NCBI GenBank assembly: GCA_016213735.1
Contig: JACQZU010000020.1
Location: forward strand, 186,001 to 250,000
From: Acidobacteriota bacterium
GTDB lineage: Bacteria; Acidobacteriota; Holophagae; Holophagales; Holophagaceae
DNA: 64,000 bases
Direction: 5' to 3'
Shown here piece by piece: positions 29,501-35,762 of this stretch (position 1 is the first letter of the stretch; every line of letters starts with the position of its first letter). The position numbers were made by a program, and so were the translations under genes. The notes under the pieces are model-generated. The model worked only from the letters and a program-made list of their open reading frames with translations. It had not been told where the DNA came from and searched no databases.

Positions 29501-30767
29501 CGCCGGTGGCACCTACCAGGAACCCAGGCTGGACGGTGAACTGGAGCTTTCGAACGGCAGCTTCCGGCTCCGCAGCCTCAAACTTCCCCAGGGAATCGAG
29601 GACGTCACCTTCAAACTCCGGTTCCAGGGCCGGGAGATCCTGATCCCGGAGAAGGAGCCCCTGCTCGGCTACTTCGCCCAGGGGTCCCTGGGCGTGTGGG
29701 GCAGCGCCCGCTGGCAGCTGGGCGGTCTGGAGAGCTACTCCTTCCGGGGGCGCCTCCAGGATTTCCAGCTGCGGGACCTGCCCCATGGCGCGGAGCTTCG
29801 GGGCACCCTCCAGGCCAGCCTGGAGGGGACCGACCAGGGGGGGGGCATCCTCCGGGGAACCCTGGACGCCGAGCGGGCCTCCTACAAGACCGAGATCAGC
29901 ATCCGGGACCTGGTGCTGGGCGGGGTGAGCAGCGGCCCTGAACTCGGGGGCCTGGATCCCGAGGATCCCCTGGCCCGCATCGACCTGGACCTGGACCTCA
30001 ACCTGCACCAGCCCTGGGACCTGGATACGAACCTGATCAAGCTCCAGGGCCGCCCCGAGGGCAGCTTCAAGGTGCTGGGAACCCTGGCCCGCCCCGGCCT
30101 GAAGGGCCGCATGGACCTCCTTCCGGGGGGGCGCCTGACCAACCTGCTCCCTTCCGGGGATGTGGTCCTGGAGCGGGGAAGCATCACCTTCACCGACCCC
30201 CTCGTGACCAACCCTCTCCTGGCCCTGGAGGGGCGCATCGACGTTCCCCCCTACCTGGTGACCCTGGCCATCAACGGCACCGTGGACCAGTTGAACCTCG
30301 TCCCCAGCTCCACGCCCAACCTGCGCCAGGACGAAATCATCGCCATCCTCATCGACCCCACCGTGGCCCAGAGCATCGGCGCCGCCGGGGGGGGAGGCAG
30401 CCAGACCGCCCTCACCTACGGCATCGCCAACGCCAGCAGCGGCCTGCTGAGCACCCTGGCCTTCGCCAACTTCCAGGAGACCCTCCGCAAGACCCTTCAG
30501 CTGGACCGCGTCAGCGCTTCCGTTCGAACGGGGACCACCGGCAACCTCGAGACCAGCGTGACCCTGGGGAAGAGTCCGGAGCTCTTCGGCTCCAGGACGC
30601 CCATCATCGCCACCTACCGGCGCTCTGGGGAGCAGGTCACCCTCAGCGGCCAGGCCGAATGGCGCTTCGGGAATTTCGTGCTCCAGTTGGGGGTGAGCAG
30701 CCCCTTCACCCGGGGATCCGGCGTGGATCCCACCGGGGAGATCCGCTACACCTGGAGCCCCAAATGA
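26568..30767 (+). CDS. TamB-like (DUF490) inner-membrane-anchored envelope protein
   Basis: 1,399 aa. A Pro/Gly-rich cytoplasmic tail and one membrane helix (about 50-66) precede a very long beta-rich periplasmic region of AsmA/TamB type. The C-terminal DUF490 block (about 1175-1399) shows GRLTNLLPSGDVVLERGSIT-like strands and a PNLRQDEIIAIL segment. Such proteins form grooves bridging the two membranes and help phospholipid transport or outer-membrane protein assembly. No TamA/BamA-type partner is adjacent. The ATG at 26568 lies one base after the kinase stop. The 3' end overlaps a MoaD-like gene. Confidence 0.9.
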   Translation: MDPGSPVSGEPAPRTPEGPGPGEPASAGPEQPPRGGGRGPAPRRRWPRRLVYLLAAGSVVAGGAAWALRQPFAGRWALAELDRLSREETGLPFRASALDLDLLGGRVVLRDASWGGDLLRIGEVEVQLDTLSLLGSEPRIHAMRLANPRIVLDQDLLKGLRLKSRPKRDAMVRVQIGPVSVQGGSLALGPKAWGLPPARFAFLVDGHGLGENRLQGRLSLSDIEVPRLPKGQGYLDFDVSDKKVELRLLRLGLGKGQVESHATLDLASTALEGEASVQADLQECSAWAGAGGASGKIRARVVAKGTLDRPELDLEGHGTDLGHRDLPLRPLRLHLKGKADPDALRVSSLDLESEEGRLRLEGDWRKGSGIQARVQGTGLALSPLATAFRSKPLEGVQVDLEGALRWPQGAGPPRLDAIVLTGRASFSRQEQPAGQADLVWEGGSLRLASLSLRLPGVALQGNGEARLGPTGVNSLRAEGSIQTQASEVSQALFAWGIGEQAGRPGRLRPFEMAGAVEAKAAVTWNPAAGLSLDGQGTVAQPRWHGARADRVQSDVRIRGTRIWVENTEVRKGEGWGRGNLWVDWGSLPPGSDALDLCYTADRLPVAEGLRAADLGDLPIEGTGSGWVRIHGELDRLHLEGEGLLSGGRVYGMTVPSARAGIELDLAGNRLRIPEFRIAESPALLGFGETPPEGALALRGSLDMDLKEESWIGEVSGSLDSAVLSLGGPRFQAFVQGRLEGPWTRPFGPADLPQGRLGFQGGRIFIGSQSLEGLNGTFTLDSGLLQGAVGMAGRSQPFLALAGVSLPGRRMEGTVGFLVAPESADTPHLAARLSRDLLQDARADVQARGVWDAKGFQWEGMLRSFSGHFQGFDLLQSQPGRLEGDGASAKVDLHFESSPRERPPVNPGDPVAGPRNAPAKLHLAGLVPFTGAAPMSLRAEGGADLRDLKTILDHLLELENASGLLADFKPEGQARLDVTAGGTYQEPRLDGELELSNGSFRLRSLKLPQGIEDVTFKLRFQGREILIPEKEPLLGYFAQGSLGVWGSARWQLGGLESYSFRGRLQDFQLRDLPHGAELRGTLQASLEGTDQGGGILRGTLDAERASYKTEISIRDLVLGGVSSGPELGGLDPEDPLARIDLDLDLNLHQPWDLDTNLIKLQGRPEGSFKVLGTLARPGLKGRMDLLPGGRLTNLLPSGDVVLERGSITFTDPLVTNPLLALEGRIDVPPYLVTLAINGTVDQLNLVPSSTPNLRQDEIIAILIDPTVAQSIGAAGGGGSQTALTYGIANASSGLLSTLAFANFQETLRKTLQLDRVSASVRTGTTGNLETSVTLGKSPELFGSRTPIIATYRRSGEQVTLSGQAEWRFGNFVLQLGVSSPFTRGSGVDPTGEIRYTWSPK

Positions 30768-30991
30768 TCAGGGTCCTGGCCTTCGCGCGGTACCGGGAGC
30801 TCCTGGGCCATTCCGATCTGCAGCTCCCTTTGCCCGATCCCCCCACCCTGGAGGCCCTGCTCTCGGAACCGCGCCTCCGGCCCCTCCCCGGGGAGGCCCT
30901 CTTGGCCGTGAACCAGCGTTACGCGCGCCGGAACCAGGTCCTCCAGGACGGGGACGAGGTGGCCCTCCTGCCTCCGGTCTCGGGGGGCTGA
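30764..30991 (+). CDS. MoaD/ThiS-family small sulfur-carrier protein
   Basis: 75 aa, ubiquitin-like fold. It has V-L-A-F-A-R at the N-terminus, a beta-grasp pattern and the obligatory C-terminal Gly-Gly (PPVSGG) that is adenylated and thiocarboxylated. Probably the small subunit of molybdopterin synthase (MoaD), since a molybdoenzyme is encoded at 44.3 kb; ThiS or another sulfur carrier remains possible. No moaE or moeB is nearby. The ATG overlaps the TamB-like stop (ATGA), an odd pairing. Confidence 0.85.
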   Translation: MIRVLAFARYRELLGHSDLQLPLPDPPTLEALLSEPRLRPLPGEALLAVNQRYARRNQVLQDGDEVALLPPVSGG

Positions 30992-31104
30992 GCCGGGGCC
31001 GATCCCTCCCGAAGGCGCGCAGAATCTCGCTTCCCCGGTAGGGGTGCCCGTCCCCGACCGATCGAAGCAGCGGACGGGGTCACCCCGCCCGCTGCGCGGG
31101 GTCT

Positions 31105-31137
31105 GCGGGCCCAGGCGGCGCAGCCGCCGTTGCCCCC
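31105..31137 (-). repeat. Palindromic repeat family, copy C
   Basis: GCGGGC-CCA-GGCGGC-GCA-GCCGCC-GTT-GCCCCC: the same nested palindrome as at 14172-14198 but in opposite orientation and with the inner stem lengthened by 3 bp. One outer-stem mismatch. Confidence 0.8.
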
Positions 31138-31146
31138 AGTTGGGTT

Positions 31147-31173
31147 TGGTGGCTGGGGACGGACTCGAACCGT
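31147..31173 (-). pseudogene. tRNA-Met 3' fragment
   Basis: 27 nt identical to the T-arm strand, acceptor 3' strand, discriminator A and CCA of the functional tRNA at 31370-31446. The matching 5' acceptor strand GGCTGGG, D-arm and anticodon arm are absent, so it is not a functional tRNA. Confidence 0.85.
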
Positions 31174-31278
31174 GCCATGGGCTGGCCCCGGCCACGACGG
31201 ATCCGGTCGTCCACCGGACGACCTTCACCTGTGGCCTACCGGGCCGCCCATGTTCCTCGACGGTTCTAGTCCGTCCCC
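31155..31278. repeat. ~124-nt imperfect palindrome containing inverted tRNA T-arm copies
   Basis: The arms pair as follows. 31155-31173 pairs with 31260-31278 (18 of 19). Moving inward, CATGGGC/GCCCATG, GGCCC/GGGCC, GGCCAC/GTGGCC and GGTCGTCC/GGACGACC close on an ACC loop. The right arm (31257-31278) is an inverted copy of the tRNA T-arm, with one mismatch. Transcribed, it would form one long hairpin. Confidence 0.75.
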
Positions 31279-31286
31279 GGATGTCC

Positions 31287-31396
31287 GAAGCAGCGGACGG
31301 GGTCCCCCCGCCCGCTGCGCGGGGTCTGGGGGCCCAGGCGGCGCAGCCGCCGTTGCCCCCGGTTGGGTTTGGTGGCTGGGGACGGACTCGAACCGT
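31287..31396. repeat. 110-bp direct repeat, unit 2 (overlaps functional tRNA)
   Basis: Second unit of the 110-bp duplication. It ends inside the functional tRNA-Met and provides its downstream flank: the palindromic repeat 31328-31360 and a hairpin at 31290-31318, which may act as the tRNA terminator. Confidence 0.88.
31328..31360 (-). repeat. Palindromic repeat family, copy D (perfect)
   Basis: 33-nt perfect nested palindrome GGGGGC-CCA-GGCGGC-GCA-GCCGCC-GTT-GCCCCC, 9 nt beyond the 3' end of the tRNA. It is the best-conserved of the four copies in the window. Confidence 0.85.
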
Positions 31397-31446
31397 CGAC
31401 CTAAGGATTATGAGACCTTCGCTCTAACCACCTGAGCTACCCAGCC
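31370..31446 (-). tRNA. tRNA-Met (anticodon CAT), CCA encoded
   Basis: 77 nt on the minus strand. It has a 7-bp acceptor (GGCTGGG/CCCAGCC), a D-arm with GCTC...GAGC, an anticodon loop CTCATAA with CAT, a T-arm GACGG-TTCGAGT-CCGTC, discriminator A and a genomically encoded CCA. Elongator tRNA-Met is preferred. A tRNA-Ile2 (CAT, lysidine-modified) cannot be fully excluded by eye. It lacks the C1-A72 mismatch expected of initiator tRNA. Confidence 0.93.
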
Positions 31447-31458
31447 GGAACAGGCAGT

Positions 31459-32604
31459 CTATCGTGCGGAAGAGCCGAGATCCAGCGTGGTTCTCGGGGG
31501 GGCCAGCACGTCCTCGTAAAGGGACTCGTACATGTCCACCACGGGGCCTTCCGCGAAGTCTCCCAGGGCCCGGTCGCGGGCGCTTTCGCCCATGGCCCGG
31601 CGCCGGGGCTCGTCGGAGAGAAGCTCCACGGATCGGGCGGCCATGGCCCCCACGTCGCCCATGGGTTCCAGGAAGCCGTCCAGGCCGTGGCGGATGACCT
31701 CGGGAACCCCTCCCACCCTGGAGGCCACCACGGGGACCCCGTAGGCCATAGCCTCCAGGGCCGCCAGGCCGAAACTCTCGGTGGCACTGGTGAGGAGGAA
31801 GAGGTCGCTGCAGGCCAGCACGGCCCCGATGTCCAACTGCTTCCCGGTGAAACGGACCCAGGGGTCCAGCCCCCGGTCCCGGGCGAAGCCTTCCGCCTCG
31901 GCCCGGTCCGGCCCGTCTCCCACCATGACCAGGCGGGCATCCACTTCCCGGCGAACCCTCTCGAACACCTGCATCACGTCCATCACCCGCTTGACCGGCC
32001 GGAAATTCGAGATGTGGGTGAGCACCTTGGCCCCCGCCGGGGCCAGCCAGCTCCGGCAGTTGGAGCTTTCCCCCGGGGGAGGCTCGACGAAATTGGGGAT
32101 CACCCTGATGTCCCGGTCCACGCCGAAGGTGCGGTCGGTCTCCTCCTTCAGGAAGCGGCTCACGGCCGTGACGGCGTCGCTGGCCCTGATGGCCAGGCGA
32201 ACCATGGGCAGGTAGCTGGGGTCGGCCCCCACCACGGTGATGTCCGTGCCGTGGAGGGTGGTGACCACCTTGAGGCCATCCCCGAGGGCCATGCGAGCCA
32301 GCAGGGCGCTGAGGGCGTGGGGGAGCGCGTAGTGGGCGTGGAGGATCTCCAGGCCATGGTGGGCGGCCACGTCCGCCATCTTGGAGGCGAGGCTCACCGT
32401 GATCGGCGACGACTCGAAGAGCGGGTAGGGGGCGGCCGTCACTTCGTGGAAGGTGACCCGGTCCTCGAAGCCCAGAAGCCTGGGAGGGACGGCCGTGCTG
32501 AGAATGTGGACTTCGTGCCCCCGGGCGGCCAGGGCCTTGCCCACCTCGGTGGCCACCACCCCGGAACCACCAAAGGTGCTGTAGCAGGAGATGCCGATGC
32601 GCAT
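31459..32604 (-). CDS. bshA: N-acetyl-alpha-D-glucosaminyl L-malate synthase (bacillithiol synthesis)
   Basis: 381-aa GT4 glycosyltransferase that joins UDP-GlcNAc and L-malate in the first step of bacillithiol synthesis. BshA hallmarks include the N-terminus GISCYSTFGGSGVVATE, HAHYALPHA, TTLHGTDITVVG and the GT4 donor motif SATESFGLAALEAMA (about 285-300). The ATG is at 32604. No bshB or bshC in the window. It lies 12 bp from the tRNA-Met on the same strand and is divergent from yggT. Confidence 0.92.
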   Translation of the reverse strand: MRIGISCYSTFGGSGVVATEVGKALAARGHEVHILSTAVPPRLLGFEDRVTFHEVTAAPYPLFESSPITVSLASKMADVAAHHGLEILHAHYALPHALSALLARMALGDGLKVVTTLHGTDITVVGADPSYLPMVRLAIRASDAVTAVSRFLKEETDRTFGVDRDIRVIPNFVEPPPGESSNCRSWLAPAGAKVLTHISNFRPVKRVMDVMQVFERVRREVDARLVMVGDGPDRAEAEGFARDRGLDPWVRFTGKQLDIGAVLACSDLFLLTSATESFGLAALEAMAYGVPVVASRVGGVPEVIRHGLDGFLEPMGDVGAMAARSVELLSDEPRRRAMGESARDRALGDFAEGPVVDMYESLYEDVLAPPRTTLDLGSSAR

Positions 32605-32673
32605 GAAGGCCCCTTCCGGAAGGTTATGATGGGAGCGAAGCTGCGGGCTGAACAGCCCCCGTCCGAGGAATCC

Positions 32674-32916
32674 TTGATCGCCATCGCCAACCTGCTCATC
32701 GACGCCTTGATCCTGCTGATCCTGGTCTCCAGCGTCATGAGCTGGTTTCATCCCGATCCCCGGAACACCTTCGTCCGCCTGGTGAACGCCGTGGTGGAGC
32801 CCCTGCTCCACCCCATCCGCGCCGTCATGCCTGCCGTGGGCCCCTTCGACCTGAGTCCGCTGGTCGCCTTCGCCGTCCTCATGCTCCTCCAGCGCCTTCT
32901 CCAGGGCGCCCTGTGA
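32674..32916 (+). CDS. YggT-family membrane protein
   Basis: 80 aa from a TTG start with two hydrophobic helices and the YggT signature SWFHPDPRN...PLLHPIRAVMP. YggT proteins occur near cell-division genes, and a DivIVA-like gene follows 10 bp later. TTG 32674 is preferred: GAGGA lies 4-5 nt upstream, and TATGAT at 32625-32630, which overlaps the in-frame ATGs at 32626/32629, looks like a -10 element. Starting at 32626 would add 16 residues. Confidence 0.82.
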   Translation: MIAIANLLIDALILLILVSSVMSWFHPDPRNTFVRLVNAVVEPLLHPIRAVMPAVGPFDLSPLVAFAVLMLLQRLLQGAL

Positions 32917-32926
32917 GGGACCTGCC

Positions 32927-33457
32927 ATGAAATTCACCCCCCTCGACATCCAGCGCCGCGAGTTCGAGAAGGCCTTCCGGGGTCTGGAGGAAGGAGAGGT
33001 CCGGGGATTCCTCCATGAGATCGCCGCCGAGTGGGAGGAGCTTCTGGCCGCCAACCAGCGCCTCCGGGAGGAGATCGTGGAGTTGCGTGAACGCAACCGG
33101 CAGTACCAGGATCAGGACCGCATCTTCCGGGAGACCCTTCTGCAGGCCCAGCGCACCAAGGAGGACATCCTGGAGGCGGTCCACCGGGAAAAGGACCTCC
33201 TGATCCGCGAGGCCCAGTTCAAGGGAGACGAACTCATCCGCCAGGCTGAACAGCGGGTGATCGCCCTGGAGGTCCAGATCCGGGACCTCAAGCTGGAGCG
33301 CGCCCGCTTCCTCCAGGAATTCGAGGCTCTCCTGAACCGGTCCCGGCGATTCATTCACGAGGTGGCCCCGGAGATCTTCCCCCCGGGGGACCCCACGGTC
33401 CGTCTGGACGAACTGGATCTGGGGGGCGACACCCCCCCCCACGGCGTCCAGCCCTGA
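32927..33457 (+). CDS. DivIVA-domain coiled-coil protein
   Basis: 176 aa. The N-terminal DivIVA-type motif [19 protein letters not shown]...VRGFL (residues 3-30) is followed by a long Glu/Arg/Gln-rich coiled coil (about 35-150) and an acidic tail. Such proteins mark curved membrane at poles or septum and recruit division or envelope machinery. It lies between yggT and a thiolase gene; the yggT pairing resembles Gram-positive division clusters. Confidence 0.87.
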   Translation: MKFTPLDIQRREFEKAFRGLEEGEVRGFLHEIAAEWEELLAANQRLREEIVELRERNRQYQDQDRIFRETLLQAQRTKEDILEAVHREKDLLIREAQFKGDELIRQAEQRVIALEVQIRDLKLERARFLQEFEALLNRSRRFIHEVAPEIFPPGDPTVRLDELDLGGDTPPHGVQP

Positions 33458-33471
33458 ATTGGGAGGCATCC

Positions 33472-34647
33472 ATGCCCCATGCAGTGATCCTCAAAGCCCT
33501 GCGCACCCCCATCGGCAAGTTCCAGGGGGCCCTGGCGTCCCAGGGAGCGCCCGATCTGGGCGCCGCCGTGGTGAAGGCACTCCGGAAGGCCTTCCCGGGG
33601 GCCGAGCCGGGGGAGGCCATTTTTGGGAATGTCGTCTCCGCCGGCATCGGCCAGGCCCCTGCCCGCATCGCCGCCCTCCGGGGAGGCCTTTCCCCAGCCA
33701 CCACCGCCCTGACCGTGAACAAGGTCTGCGGCTCCGGCCTCAAGGCCATCCAGCTGGCTGCTGCAGGCGTCCTGATGGGGGACCACGACCTGATCCTGGC
33801 CGGGGGGATGGAGAGCATGAGCAACGCCCCCTACCTGCTGCCCAAGCTCCGTGCGGGCGCCCGCATGGGTCACGCCCAGGCGGTGGATGCCATGATCCAG
33901 GACGGGTTGTGGTGTGCCCACACGGACCAGCACATGGGGCTCACAGGGGAACTGGTGGCCGAGAAGTACCAGGTTCCCCGGGAAGCCCAGGATGCCTGGG
34001 CCGCAGAGAGTCACGCGAAGGCCCTGGCCGCCCAGCAGGCCGGCGCGTTCGCAGGGGAGATCGTCCCCGTGACGATTCCAGGGAAGAAGGGCGACACCGT
34101 GGTGGATGCCGACGAGGGCCCCCGGGCGGATTGCACCCTGGAGAGCCTGGCCCGCCTCAAGCCCGCCTTCAAGAAGGACGGCAGCGTCACCGCGGGCAAC
34201 GCTCCTTCCGTGAACGACGGCGCGGCCGCCGCCCTGGTCTGCACCGAGGAATTCGCCCGGGCCCAAGGATGGCCCATCCAGGCCCGGATCCTGGGCTGGG
34301 CCACCGCCGGGGTGGAGCCCCAGTGGGTTCTCATGGCCCCCGTGGAAGCGATCCGGAAACTCCTGGACAGGCTGGGCTGGGGTGCCCAGGACGTGGACCT
34401 CTGGGAGATCAATGAGGCCTTCTCCGTGCAGATGGTGGCCACGGCCCGGGAACTCGGCATTCCCCCTGAACGGATCAACGTGCACGGCGGAGCCGTGGCG
34501 CTGGGCCACCCCATCGGCGCCAGCGGCGCCCGGGTGATGGCCACCCTCCTGCACGCCCTGGAGCGGCACGGAAAGGCGCGCGGCGTGGCGGCCCTCTGCC
34601 TCGGGGGAGGCAACGCCATCGCCATGGCGGTGGAGCGATCCTCTTGA
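33472..34647 (+). CDS. Acetyl-CoA C-acetyltransferase (thiolase)
   Basis: 391 aa, standard for biosynthetic or degradative thiolases. Nucleophile Cys86 is in NKVCGSGLK, His346 in LGHPIGASG and the second catalytic Cys376 in ALCLGGGNA. It condenses two acetyl-CoA to acetoacetyl-CoA or cleaves 3-ketoacyl-CoA. GGGAGG lies about 6 nt before the ATG. It overlaps the DinB gene (TTGA). Confidence 0.94.
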   Translation: MPHAVILKALRTPIGKFQGALASQGAPDLGAAVVKALRKAFPGAEPGEAIFGNVVSAGIGQAPARIAALRGGLSPATTALTVNKVCGSGLKAIQLAAAGVLMGDHDLILAGGMESMSNAPYLLPKLRAGARMGHAQAVDAMIQDGLWCAHTDQHMGLTGELVAEKYQVPREAQDAWAAESHAKALAAQQAGAFAGEIVPVTIPGKKGDTVVDADEGPRADCTLESLARLKPAFKKDGSVTAGNAPSVNDGAAAALVCTEEFARAQGWPIQARILGWATAGVEPQWVLMAPVEAIRKLLDRLGWGAQDVDLWEINEAFSVQMVATARELGIPPERINVHGGAVALGHPIGASGARVMATLLHALERHGKARGVAALCLGGGNAIAMAVERSS

Positions 34648-35108
34648 GCGAGCTGGAGCGCCTCCAGGACCAGTTCAAACGCCTTTTCAATGGTCCGGCC
34701 TGGCATGGCCCCGCCCTCCTGGAGCTCCTCCAGGACCTCAGCGCCCTCGAGGCCCGGACCCGGCCCCTGCCCGGCGTCCACAGCCCGGGGGAACTCCTCC
34801 GCCACATGCTCGCCTGGCGGCAACTGGTGATCCACCGACTGCGAGGGGACGACGCCTACCGGGTCAGCGACGCCCAGAACTGGGCCGGCTGTGCGGCCGA
34901 CGAGGCGGAGTGGACCAGCGACCTGGAAGCTTTCCGGGCCTCCCAGCGGGAATTGATGCTGCTCCTGGGACGATTCAATCCCGGGCTCCTCGATGTCCAG
35001 GCCCCCGGCTCGGACGTGAGCTGGTACACCCTTTTCCACGGGCTCCTCCAGCACGACATCTACCACCTGGGCCAGATCGGAATGCTGAAGCGGGCCCTTC
35101 GGGGCTGA
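34644..35108 (+). CDS. DinB-family four-helix protein
   Basis: 154 aa starting at TTG 34644, which overlaps the thiolase stop. It shows the DinB/YfiT metal-site pattern: His in LLRHMLAW and [10 protein letters not shown] with H-x3-H. Members are metal-binding, often thiol-dependent transferases or damage-induced proteins. Because bshA is nearby, a bacillithiol-dependent role is thinkable, but it is not shown. Confidence 0.85.
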   Translation: MSELERLQDQFKRLFNGPAWHGPALLELLQDLSALEARTRPLPGVHSPGELLRHMLAWRQLVIHRLRGDDAYRVSDAQNWAGCAADEAEWTSDLEAFRASQRELMLLLGRFNPGLLDVQAPGSDVSWYTLFHGLLQHDIYHLGQIGMLKRALRG

Positions 35109-35180
35109 GCCACGGTCGGGCATGTCGCCATTTTTTGATTGATGCCGTTTTTTACCAATTGATCAAATGCAATCACGGGC

Positions 35181-35208
35181 TTGACGGCCCATCCTCACGG
35201 CCTATACC
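35181..35208 (+). promoter_or_regulatory. Strong sigma70-type promoter
   Basis: TTGACG (35181-35186), 16-bp spacer, TATACC (35203-35208), the closest consensus match in the window. Upstream 35130-35175 is strongly AT-rich, with TTTTTT runs (UP-element-like) and the palindrome TTGATCAA at 35159-35166, which could be an operator. Predicted start near 35215, about 20 nt before the GTG of the small ORF. Confidence 0.7.
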
Positions 35209-35233
35209 TCCTACAAAGCCTCAGGAGACCTAG

Positions 35234-35320
35234 GTGAAGGAGCGTCGCAGGCATCGCCGGCTGAGATTCCTGTTCATGGATCTTCACGCCTTCTGGCGCC
35301 GCTTCATCGCCCGCCGCTGA
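35234..35320 (+). CDS. Candidate 28-aa basic small protein
   Basis: GTG start with AGGAG about 6-7 nt ahead and a strong promoter 26 bp upstream. The product is rich in Arg and aromatic residues: V-K-E-R-R-R-H-R-R-L start, F-L-F-M-D-L-H-A-F-W centre and R-R-F-I-A-R-R end, so an amphipathic basic helix is likely. It ends 6 bp before the convergent arfB stop. It may encode a small regulatory or membrane-binding peptide, or the transcript may act as RNA. Confidence 0.45.
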   Translation: MKERRRHRRLRFLFMDLHAFWRRFIARR

Positions 35321-35326
35321 GCGCCC

Positions 35327-35749
35327 TCACTCCCAGCCCCCGCTGCGCTCGCGTTTCCGGGTACCGGTGCGCTTCTTGGCCTCCACCCGCCGGGCCTGGC
35401 TGGCCCGGGTGGGACGCGTGGGGACCCGGGGCCGGGGCGCCACGAGGCATCGCAGCAGCGCGAGGCGGATCTTCTCTCGGGCATCCTCCAGGTTGAGCGG
35501 CTGGTCCCGGGTCCGATCGCTCACCACGATCCAGCGCCCCTCGGCGTCCAGCTGATTGCGGATCGCGTGGCCCAGGCGGTCCCTGGAGGCGGGGTCGAGG
35601 CCCTGGATGGCCTCCAGGTCCACGCGGAGTTCCACCTTGCTGGAGACCTTGTTCACATTCTGTCCTCCGGGGCCGCCCGACCGAACGGCCTTGAAGGACA
35701 GGGCATCCCCGGGCACCCGTACTTGATCCGTCACCACGATGGGGTCCAC
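35327..35749 (-). CDS. arfB: Alternative ribosome-rescue peptidyl-tRNA hydrolase
   Basis: 140 aa, the same length as E. coli ArfB (YaeJ). The catalytic GGQ is at residues 28-30 (SGGPGGQNVNKV). The C-terminal basic tail (KKRTGTRKRERSG) inserts into the empty mRNA channel of stalled ribosomes. GTG 35749 is chosen because GGAAGGG precedes it; longer in-frame extensions overlap the next kinase gene. Probably co-transcribed with the histidine kinase upstream on the minus strand. Confidence 0.92.
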   Translation of the reverse strand: MDPIVVTDQVRVPGDALSFKAVRSGGPGGQNVNKVSSKVELRVDLEAIQGLDPASRDRLGHAIRNQLDAEGRWIVVSDRTRDQPLNLEDAREKIRLALLRCLVAPRPRVPTRPTRASQARRVEAKKRTGTRKRERSGGWE

Positions 35750-35762
35750 GGCGTTCCCTTCC

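Larger units (their letters stand above)
31064..31173. repeat. 110-bp direct repeat, unit 1 (incomplete tRNA copy)
   Basis: Unit 1 of a 110-bp direct duplication with 223-bp period (unit 2 at 31287-31396), about three mismatches. It contains a hairpin GCAGCGG...CCGCTGC (31067-31095), a palindromic repeat (31105-31137) and the 3' 27 nt of the tRNA-Met including CCA. Confidence 0.88.

Noticed and set aside
31147-31246. Second complete tRNA (or a long tRNA-Sec-like gene) on the minus strand
   Set aside because: There is a T-arm and CCA, but no 5' strand complementary to CCCAGCC and no anticodon loop with U33; the inner sequence is a plain hairpin.
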